Source: Guyparkeria hydrothermalis (GTDB taxonomy: Bacteria; Pseudomonadota; Gammaproteobacteria; Halothiobacillales; Halothiobacillaceae). Taken from it: DNA of 64,000 bases. The notes beneath the pieces are model-generated. The model was not told where the DNA came from. It saw nothing but the letters and a program-made list of their open reading frames with translations, and ran no database searches. Shown here piece after piece: positions 50,321-56,987 of this stretch; position 1 is the stretch's first letter; each line of letters begins with the position of its first letter. The stretch covers positions 558,001 through 622,000 of the forward strand of contig NZ_JAJSED010000001.1 of the NCBI RefSeq assembly GCF_023555385.1, given 5' to 3'. Both the position numbers and the translations under genes were made by a program.

Positions 50321-51574
50321 TCACGCCCACGCACCTGCCTCGCGAATCAGCGGCTGTCCTTCGATGGCGTGATGAGCCATTACGGCCGCTGCGGCACTCC
50401 ATCCCTGACAACGATTGCCTCCCGCCGTGAGCTTCTTGCCATGCACGAACTCCGGGAACGCCCAGGGCTCGCCGTCCATCGGCAACGCGTTGGCACCGTG
50501 GATGCCGTCAAGGTAACGCCTTGCCTTCACCGAGTGGCCACGGGCGACCAGGTCCGCCACGTAGAAGCCGGTAATCATTGGCCATAGACCGCCATTGTGG
50601 AATTCGTACGGATTGTTCTTGAAGCTGTAGGAAAACATCATCTGGAGATGCTCCCAGTCGTGGTCGACGGGCTCGATCACGGGGTGGAATGCCGGGAGGA
50701 GCGACAGCTGGTCCGGGGTGATCTCGCCGATGTACTGGTCGACGTGCTCGGTCTCGCTGGCCTCCGCCACACCGAACATACCGGCCAGCACGTTGGCAAA
50801 GGCATCGAAACGGTAGCCGTAGCCCGTCGGCGAAAAGAACGGCATCCAGTAACGGGACTCCCGGTGCGGCGCGGCCTCCCTGCCCTTGTGGTAGAGCACC
50901 TCATGGTAGACATCTTCGGGCTCTACGCCGTTGAACCAGTAGTTGCTACGGATCAGATGGCGCAACCGAGTAGTGCGATCTTCCAGTTGGTGGTCTGCCG
51001 AGCCGTGCACGTGATGGTGGATACGACAAAAGGAGCGCAGCGCCTGCAGATAAAGAAGCTGGTCGTACAGGATGTAGCCCGTCTGGAGGTACTCATCGGC
51101 CCAGTCCCCGGTCTGGGGCACATAGATCAGGCCGCGGTCATTGAACTCCCATGCGCCAAGCAGGAAGCGGACGCGTTCGAGCGAGGGCAGCATCTCGGCG
51201 AGGAACTCGTCGTCACCGGTGGCGAGCCAGTATTCCGCGCAACCGATGACGAACCACAGGTCCGCGTCGACCCGGCCGGTGGTGCCGCCGTAGCTGATCC
51301 GACTGGTTCTGGTATCGACATTGCTTGGTATTTCGCCGTGCTCGCCCTGGTGGTCGGCGAGCGTCTTCAAGGTCTTGCGCATGGTGTCGATCAACGAGTC
51401 GATCCCGGTCATCAGCGCTGCCAGGCCGATTATCACGCCGTCGCGAGCCCAGATGCGACGATAGTTGTCATGGGTCACGGTCGACGCCAGAAAGCCGTCG
51501 TCCGTCGCCAGCTGCCAGAGCAGCTCACGCGCCTGTTCGTACCCTTCCTTGCGCAGATCGGACGCTTCGGACAT
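50321..51574 (-). CDS. GH100-like glycoside hydrolase (neutral invertase-like)
   Basis: This 417-residue protein is an alpha/alpha-barrel type glycosidase: NYRRIWARDGVIIGLAALMTG, HGEIPSNVD, GGTTGRVDADLWFVIGCAEYWLATGDDEFL, and QTGDWADEYLQTGYILYDQLLYLQALRSF. These motifs resemble GH100 neutral/alkaline invertases and related amylo-1,6-glucosidase-like proteins. Directly upstream of the sucrose-phosphate phosphatase gene, a sucrose-cleaving role is the best inference. GGAGGTGTG immediately precedes the ATG at 51574. No signal peptide, so cytoplasmic. Confidence 0.75.
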   Translation of the reverse strand: MSEASDLRKEGYEQARELLWQLATDDGFLASTVTHDNYRRIWARDGVIIGLAALMTGIDSLIDTMRKTLKTLADHQGEHGEIPSNVDTRTSRISYGGTTGRVDADLWFVIGCAEYWLATGDDEFLAEMLPSLERVRFLLGAWEFNDRGLIYVPQTGDWADEYLQTGYILYDQLLYLQALRSFCRIHHHVHGSADHQLEDRTTRLRHLIRSNYWFNGVEPEDVYHEVLYHKGREAAPHRESRYWMPFFSPTGYGYRFDAFANVLAGMFGVAEASETEHVDQYIGEITPDQLSLLPAFHPVIEPVDHDWEHLQMMFSYSFKNNPYEFHNGGLWPMITGFYVADLVARGHSVKARRYLDGIHGANALPMDGEPWAFPEFVHGKKLTAGGNRCQGWSAAAAVMAHHAIEGQPLIREAGAWA

Positions 51575-51671
51575 CACACCTCCTCCTCGATGAGGATCAC
51601 TCCGCGACATCCCCTATCCTAGCCGGCTTCGACTCCCACTGCCGCATCCGGCGGCTGCGCTTCGAATCGCC

Positions 51672-52898
51672 TCATCGCGGTCCGTCATCGACCGCCGACT
51701 CCAGCCGGACGAGCTGCAGGCTGAGCCCCCCTGCGAGCACCACGAACAGCAGCGCGAACCCGATGCTGCCCGTCATGCCGATCCACTGATAGCTCAACCC
51801 GGAGAGCACCGTCCCCACGAGCCGGCCGGTGGCGTTGGCCGCGTAGTAGAAGCCGACATTCATCGACGCCTTCTCCTCGGCAGAGTAACGCAGGATCAGA
51901 TACGAATGCGTCGCCGAATTGATCGCGAACACGACACCGAAGAACGCCAGCCCGAGGCTGATGACCAGGCCGTCGGTCCAACCTAGCGCGAATGCCAGCA
52001 GAATCGCGACCAGCGGCAGCGTGAGGGCGAAGCTCCAAACCGTAGCGGTGCGCCCGGTGGGCCCGTCGGCCGTGGTGGGAGCGGCTGGCCGGCGTCCCCC
52101 CAGCAGCCGTGGCGCCAGTGACTGAACCACGCCGTAGCCGATCACCCACAGCGCGAGATAGGCGCCCACCCAGTGAAAGTCCCAGCCAATGGACACCAAG
52201 AATACCGGTAGCGCCACGACGAACCATACGTCGCGCGCCGCGAACAGGAATATACGGGCTGCGGCAAGCCAGTTGATCAGCGGCTCCCGCGAAAACATGC
52301 TGGAAAAACCCTTTCGCTCCCTGATCGCGCCGAAACCACCCGGCAGAGTCAGCGTCATCACCAGCCCGATCACAAGCATGCCCGCAAGCCAGCCCATCGC
52401 GCCCTGAAAGCCAGCCACTGACAGCAGCACCGCGCCGAGGAAAAAGCCCGCACCCTTTAATGCATTCTTCGACCCGGTAATCCAGGCCACCCAGCGGAAC
52501 AACTGCGCGTTGCTCTCCCTGGCGACCAGCTTCACTCCGGCCTTGGCCGACATCTTGTTGAGATCCTTCGCGATGCCCGAGAGCGCCTGGGCAGTCATCA
52601 CGTAGGCCACGCTCAGCCACGGATCGGGCACGGTCAGCATCAGCAACGCCAGGACTTGTAGCCCGGTGCCGATCTGCATGGTCCGGTTCAGACCGATGCG
52701 CGCTCCCAACCAGCCGCCGACAAGGTTGGTGACGATGCCGAAGAACTCGTAGAAGAGGAACAGCATCGCGATTGCGAACGGCGAATATCCCAGCTGGTAG
52801 AAGTGGAGAACCACCAGCATGCGGATCGCCCCATCGGTAAGGGTGAACAGCCAGTAGTTGCCAGTGATGGTGAGGTAGTGGCGCAGGGCGGCGGGCAC
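51672..52898 (-). CDS. arsJ: ArsJ-type MFS transporter (organoarsenical efflux)
   Basis: ArsJ exports 1-arseno-3-phosphoglycerate, formed from arsenate by a dedicated GAPDH. The 408-residue, 12-helix MFS protein carries characteristic ArsJ blocks: NYWLFTLTDGAIRMLVVLHF, LFLFYEFFGIVTNLVGGWLG, QALSGIAKDLNKMSAKAGVKLV, ITGSKNALKGAGFFLG, and FLFAARDVWFVVALPVFL. It starts at GTG with AAGGGAG 6 nt upstream. Immediately upstream, in the same direction, is a decayed gapdh (stop 32 nt before), so the usual operon partner is broken. Confidence 0.88.
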   Translation of the reverse strand: MPAALRHYLTITGNYWLFTLTDGAIRMLVVLHFYQLGYSPFAIAMLFLFYEFFGIVTNLVGGWLGARIGLNRTMQIGTGLQVLALLMLTVPDPWLSVAYVMTAQALSGIAKDLNKMSAKAGVKLVARESNAQLFRWVAWITGSKNALKGAGFFLGAVLLSVAGFQGAMGWLAGMLVIGLVMTLTLPGGFGAIRERKGFSSMFSREPLINWLAAARIFLFAARDVWFVVALPVFLVSIGWDFHWVGAYLALWVIGYGVVQSLAPRLLGGRRPAAPTTADGPTGRTATVWSFALTLPLVAILLAFALGWTDGLVISLGLAFFGVVFAINSATHSYLILRYSAEEKASMNVGFYYAANATGRLVGTVLSGLSYQWIGMTGSIGFALLFVVLAGGLSLQLVRLESAVDDGPR

Positions 52899-52930
52899 GT
52901 GGGGCTCCCTTGACTGACGGTAATCCGGAT

Positions 52931-53349
52931 TTACGCCCGGGCGATCGTGGCGACCAGTGCGACCAGGCGGTTGGCGTGGCCCTACTCGGTGCCGTACCCG
53001 GCCATCACCTGCTCCAGCTCGTCGTCGATGACCGTGGTCGAGGGCGCATCGACAGCCGTGGAACTCGGGTCGTCGGTGTAATCCACCGACGAAAGCGGCT
53101 GGGTCTCGTAGCCCAGAATACCCTCCAACGGGCCATTGGCTGCCTTCTCGCGTGACTCATTGACCTCGGCCGCGGCGGTGGCGCGTTCTGGAGTCAACAC
53201 TGAGCCGGTCAGTTGCGCCATGCAGGCGGCATCACCCCCTATCTCGTTCAGTGGAATCACATCCGCCCCACATCAGGGCGATCCGAGATGGCCCGAAATG
53301 CCAATCGGCCAATGGGGCCAAAACCGTTGATTCCCTGACGAATCGTCAT
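52931..53349 (-). pseudogene. gapdh: Glyceraldehyde-3-phosphate dehydrogenase remnant (ArsJ-associated type)
   Basis: The minus strand from ATG 53349 encodes MTIR-QGINGFGPIGRLAFRA-ISDRPDV, the Rossmann N-terminus of GAPDH (GINGFGRIGRL), then hits TGA. One frame over, near 53260, the match resumes with VIPLNEIGGDAACMAQL. It then jumps to the C-terminal domain (EVNE...AANGPLEGILGYETQPLSSVDY, DPSSTAVDAPSTTVID), and the YDNEWGY motif reads YGTE-stop-GHANR, a TAG for the conserved Trp, followed by LVALV. A frameshift, a loss of roughly 200 codons including the catalytic Cys region, and a nonsense codon show it is dead. It directly precedes arsJ. Confidence 0.88.
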
Positions 53350-53381
53350 GACTCGCCCTTCGAACGATCCCGCCCAAGGGA

Positions 53382-53410
53382 TATATATGCCGGTCGGGAT
53401 AAAGCGTCAG
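53382..53410 (-). promoter_or_regulatory. Promoter of the gapdh remnant and arsJ
   Basis: On the minus strand CTGACG (53405-53410) and TATATA (53382-53387) are 17 nt apart. The predicted start near 53375 is about 25 nt ahead of the old gapdh ATG, so arsJ may still be transcribed from the original operon promoter. Confidence 0.5.
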
Positions 53411-53656
53411 GATACTGACCCGAAATGACACTTTTGTAACACTTTCACGCGCCCGTTTTTCCCCGGTTTCACGGAACGGAAAGTTTTTCACAGAAACTGT
53501 GGATAACTGTGTGGACGAACCCGAGAATCGCCGGTCCCACAAGGCGGGGGACAGTGTTGGTGAATTTTTAACCAGATTCGACCCGACACCACAAAGTCCT
53601 TGCGAAACAGGTAGTTATGGAATCATTGTCGGTAAGCGACTGATTCGCCGTGCACG
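53411..53656. other. Intergenic region with DnaA-box-like pair
   Basis: About 250 bp without a gene. The only structured element is an inverted pair of DnaA-box-like 9-mers at 53484-53506. The remainder is unremarkable and somewhat AT-richer than its surroundings. Confidence 0.5.
53484..53506. promoter_or_regulatory. Inverted pair of DnaA-box-like 9-mers
   Basis: TGTGGATAA (53498-53506) is the exact complement of the strong DnaA box TTATCCACA. TTTTTCACA (53484-53492), 5 nt away and in opposite orientation, matches 7 of 9. No replication genes are nearby. Confidence 0.4.
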
Positions 53657-53681
53657 AAAAAGGCGCAACCGTGGCTGCGCC
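53657..53681 (-). terminator. Rho-independent terminator downstream of gloA
   Basis: GGCGCA (53662-53667) pairs with TGCGCC (53676-53681). On the minus strand five T residues follow. It lies 50 nt past the gloA stop. Confidence 0.72.
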
Positions 53682-53730
53682 CGCACCGATGTGGAAAATG
53701 ATCGCTGTCAACCCTTGACAGCCGGCAAAT

Positions 53731-54120
53731 TTACGCCCCTTTCGAACCGATCAATTCGATCGCGTAACCGTCGGGGTCGGCAACGAACGCGATGATGGTT
53801 GTACCGGCATTCATCGGGCCGGGTTCGCGCAGAATCTTGCCGCCTTTTTCGCGGATCTTATCGGCCGCCTGATAGACGTCCTCGACTTCGATCGCGATGT
53901 GCCCGTAGCCGTCACCGAGATCGTATTGATGATCGCCCCAGTTGTAGGTGAGCTCGAGAACCGCCGTATCGCTCTCTTCGCCGTAACCGACGAACGCCAG
54001 AGTGAACTCGCCGGCCGGATAATCCTGTTGCCGCAGCAACTTCATTCCGAGCACATTGGTATAGAAGTCGAGCGATTTTTCCAGGTCGCTGACGCGGATC
54101 ATCGTGTGAAGAATGCGCAT
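53731..54120 (-). CDS. gloA: Lactoylglutathione lyase (glyoxalase I)
   Basis: GloA isomerises the hemithioacetal of methylglyoxal and glutathione. The 129-residue protein matches bacterial nickel/cobalt glyoxalase I: metal ligands His5, Glu56, His74 and Glu122 are all present ([36 protein letters not shown]). Length and ligand numbering equal E. coli GlxI. It lies 44 nt after a GGDEF-EAL gene. Confidence 0.95.
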   Translation of the reverse strand: MRILHTMIRVSDLEKSLDFYTNVLGMKLLRQQDYPAGEFTLAFVGYGEESDTAVLELTYNWGDHQYDLGDGYGHIAIEVEDVYQAADKIREKGGKILREPGPMNAGTTIIAFVADPDGYAIELIGSKGA

Positions 54121-54164
54121 TCATCGCCTCCAGCTGGTGGGTTGGGTTCGTCGGACGAGCGACT

Positions 54165-56897
54165 CTAACGAATTCGATCGCCGGCCGCGAGCCGATCGGC
54201 CATCGCACCGTCCACGCGCACCTGGAGCGGTTCCGGCCGGTGAAGGAGGAACCCTTGCACGTAGTCGACGCCCATGTCCGCGACCTGCCGATACTGCGCA
54301 TCCGCCTCGACCCACTCGGCAACCGTAGCGGCCTCCATCACCCGACATACCTGAACGATCGCGTCCACGATCACCGCGGCGACGGGATCGGCAGGTAAAT
54401 CCTCGATCAACTTACCGTCGATCTTGACGATATCCGGCCGCAGTCGGCGCAGGAACTCGAACGAGAGGAAACCGCCCCCGAAATCATCCAGTGCGAACCG
54501 GCAGCCCATCTCGCGCATCGCGTGAATCAGCCGCTCCGCCTGGTCGAGATTGAGAATGGCCGCCGTTTCGGTGATCTCGAAGATCAGTCGACTGAGGTCC
54601 ACGGACGTCTCGCGCAGCCGGTACCGGATGAAGTCGAGCATTTCCGGATCCTGGACCGTATGCGCCGACAGATTGATGCTGATCGACCAGCGACCCGCCG
54701 GCTGGTTCTCCGCCCACTCGAGCACGTGATGGATGACCCAGCGATCGATGTCCTGCATCGCCTGGTGTTTCTCGGCAATCTCGATGAATTCCTTGGGGAA
54801 ACGCAGCTGACCGTCCCCATCGGCGATGCGCAGCAGCACCTCGTGGATCACGCCGTCGCCTGCCCCAACCGATTCGATGCGCTGGCTCGCCAGTGAGAGG
54901 CGGTCTTCCGCGATGGCCGAGCGCAACGCGTTGTACCGCTCGATCTGCTGCTCGCGCTCCATCATCTCCATGTCATCGCCGGAGAACTGAACCACGCGGT
55001 CGCCGCCCAGTCGGTGTGCACTCTGACTGGCCCGCTCGGCATCCTCGAGACGTCGCGAAGCCAGCAGGTCGTCACTGTCGATACGCGTCACGCCCACACT
55101 GGCCTTTAACTGCAGATGCCCGTGATCGTCCGGGAGACGAAAACCGTGAATGATCTCCAGCACCTGCCGCGCGACCAGGGTGCAGGTGTCCCGGCTGGTC
55201 AGTGGCATCCAGATCGCGAATTCATCCACGCCCATCCGCGCGAGAACCGCGTCGGATGGCAGTTCCAGGGAAAAATGACTGGCAAGCGACGCCAGTATCC
55301 GATCCCCGAGATCGCGCGTTCCGATCTCGTTGAGCAGGCGGAACTCGTCAAGATCCGTCCAGATCAGGCAGCTCGCGTGGATCGGCTCCCCGCTTGCCGA
55401 CCGACCGGGCATCGCCTGGGACAGGAACTCTTCCATCGCCTCGCGATTGAGGATTCCGGTCAGACGATCGTGCGTCGCCCGGTAGGTCAGCAGGGCATGC
55501 GCCGAGCGCAACTCGGTGACGTCCAGCATCGAGACCAGCACCTGATTCTCGCCTTCGGCCTCCAGGCGGCTCAGCTTCAGGTTCACGTCGAATCGCTCGT
55601 GGTCCCGCTCGATGGTGCCGTCAACCGAGCGTGTCTCGCGGGACTCGACCGTGTCGACCAGATCGGTGAATGCACAATCGGCCGACAGGCCGTCGACCCG
55701 CATGCGGAACGTCTCGCAGAACAGGTTGCCTACCAGGTCTTCCTCCCGCTCCACACAGGCGAACGGCAGCACCGCGCGGTTCGCTAACAGGATTCGTCCC
55801 TGTGCATCGGTCAGTAGCGCGCCGGTATGCAGGCCGGAAAACGCACGCCGGAGGCGTTTCTTCTCGGCACGGATACGGCGCGTGGCACGCCTGGCCTGCC
55901 ATGCAAACAGCCCGAGAACGAGGGCAAGCACGCCGACGAAATACTGTCCGTAGTGCGACAGCAATGTCTGGGGCGTGAGCGGAGACGGCAGCCACTTGTC
56001 CCGCAGGCGATCGACAACCGAGTAATCCAGCGGCGTTTTCCATCCGGCCACCCGCCCTTCGCGGGCGGCATCGGAGGTTGCGGGCATCGCGATCAGCTGG
56101 GCCGCCACGCGGTGGACGACCTCCTCCGGGGCGCGGCCGGTCGCGGCGAATGGCCACTCGGGCACCAGCGGCGTGTTCGTGGGGTAGGGAAAACCCTCAT
56201 GGCGTGGTTGTCCGACCGGCTCGAGCCGCGTGTCCGGGAACTGCTCGAGGTACTCATGGAAGAAGCTCGACCGCACGACGCCGGCGTGGGCCCGACCGTC
56301 GAGGACGGCATCGATCACGCCTTCCAGCGGCAGGCCGGTGAATATGGGGGTAATCTCGTGCTCGACGTCGACGCCCGCACTGTCCAGCGCCTGCATGCCC
56401 AGCAGCCAGCCGCCCAGCGCATTCGGACTTGAGCCGGCCACCCGAGCGCCGACCAGATCGTCGACCGAGTCGAAACCTGCACCCTGGCGGGCGAAGATCA
56501 CCGCGCCGAGCCGTTCGAGGGGAAGGCCCTGATCACCATGCACGACCAACGTGGCAAGGGGCCATATCTCGTCGAGGCGGGCAAGCTCGGAGTACTGCAA
56601 CGATTGGGTGAGGACGAAGTCGAGCCGCCCTTCCATAAAGGCGTTGCGCAATTCGGATAGGAATAGCGGTTTGATCTCGAATCGGTATCCGGCGTTGTGT
56701 GCCGTGAGGTAGTCGGCGGTCTCCTGCCAACGATCGAGGGCTTGATCTTTGCCCGCGTAGGCGAGCACCCCGATCGTAAGCGTCTGGGTCGCCTCGGCGT
56801 TGACCCGAAGCGGGAAGGCGGCAACGACCAACAGCATCAGTGCCGAAAGCCGTATCACCAAGGGTCTGAGGGAAAGCCACCGGGCGGAAAATGTCAT
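54165..56897 (-). CDS. Membrane PhnD-like sensor GGDEF-EAL protein (c-di-GMP enzyme), copy 1
   Basis: This 910-residue protein has a signal/anchor (VIRLSALMLLVVAAFPLRVNA), a periplasmic PhnD-like phosphonate-type binding domain (LTIGVLAYAGKDQALDRWQETADYL), one membrane helix (about 318-335), a PAS-like region, a GGDEF domain and an EAL domain. The GGDEF signature is altered to GVDEF (about residue 556). The EAL part keeps EVL, NLS, FEITETA, LDDFGGG, KIDGKL, EWVE and QGF, so it is probably an active c-di-GMP phosphodiesterase with an impaired or regulatory GGDEF. It is paralogous to the next gene upstream (about 90 nt gap). Confidence 0.9.
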   Translation of the reverse strand: MTFSARWLSLRPLVIRLSALMLLVVAAFPLRVNAEATQTLTIGVLAYAGKDQALDRWQETADYLTAHNAGYRFEIKPLFLSELRNAFMEGRLDFVLTQSLQYSELARLDEIWPLATLVVHGDQGLPLERLGAVIFARQGAGFDSVDDLVGARVAGSSPNALGGWLLGMQALDSAGVDVEHEITPIFTGLPLEGVIDAVLDGRAHAGVVRSSFFHEYLEQFPDTRLEPVGQPRHEGFPYPTNTPLVPEWPFAATGRAPEEVVHRVAAQLIAMPATSDAAREGRVAGWKTPLDYSVVDRLRDKWLPSPLTPQTLLSHYGQYFVGVLALVLGLFAWQARRATRRIRAEKKRLRRAFSGLHTGALLTDAQGRILLANRAVLPFACVEREEDLVGNLFCETFRMRVDGLSADCAFTDLVDTVESRETRSVDGTIERDHERFDVNLKLSRLEAEGENQVLVSMLDVTELRSAHALLTYRATHDRLTGILNREAMEEFLSQAMPGRSASGEPIHASCLIWTDLDEFRLLNEIGTRDLGDRILASLASHFSLELPSDAVLARMGVDEFAIWMPLTSRDTCTLVARQVLEIIHGFRLPDDHGHLQLKASVGVTRIDSDDLLASRRLEDAERASQSAHRLGGDRVVQFSGDDMEMMEREQQIERYNALRSAIAEDRLSLASQRIESVGAGDGVIHEVLLRIADGDGQLRFPKEFIEIAEKHQAMQDIDRWVIHHVLEWAENQPAGRWSISINLSAHTVQDPEMLDFIRYRLRETSVDLSRLIFEITETAAILNLDQAERLIHAMREMGCRFALDDFGGGFLSFEFLRRLRPDIVKIDGKLIEDLPADPVAAVIVDAIVQVCRVMEAATVAEWVEADAQYRQVADMGVDYVQGFLLHRPEPLQVRVDGAMADRLAAGDRIR

Positions 56898-56987
56898 CGG
56901 CTCATCCCTGCTGTGTCCAGCATGGTTCGAATCCGCACCTCATCCAACGAATGCAATGCCATGGCATGACTGGAGCCATGACGGCCA

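Noticed and set aside
52982-53260. A separate 92-residue gene upstream of arsJ
   Set aside because: Its sequence is the fused middle and C-terminal part of GAPDH, ending at a nonsense codon; it is part of the pseudogene, not a new gene.
53273-53542. An 89-residue minus-strand frame covering the gapdh start
   Set aside because: It reads a different frame from the GAPDH similarity, crosses the predicted promoter and has no recognisable features.
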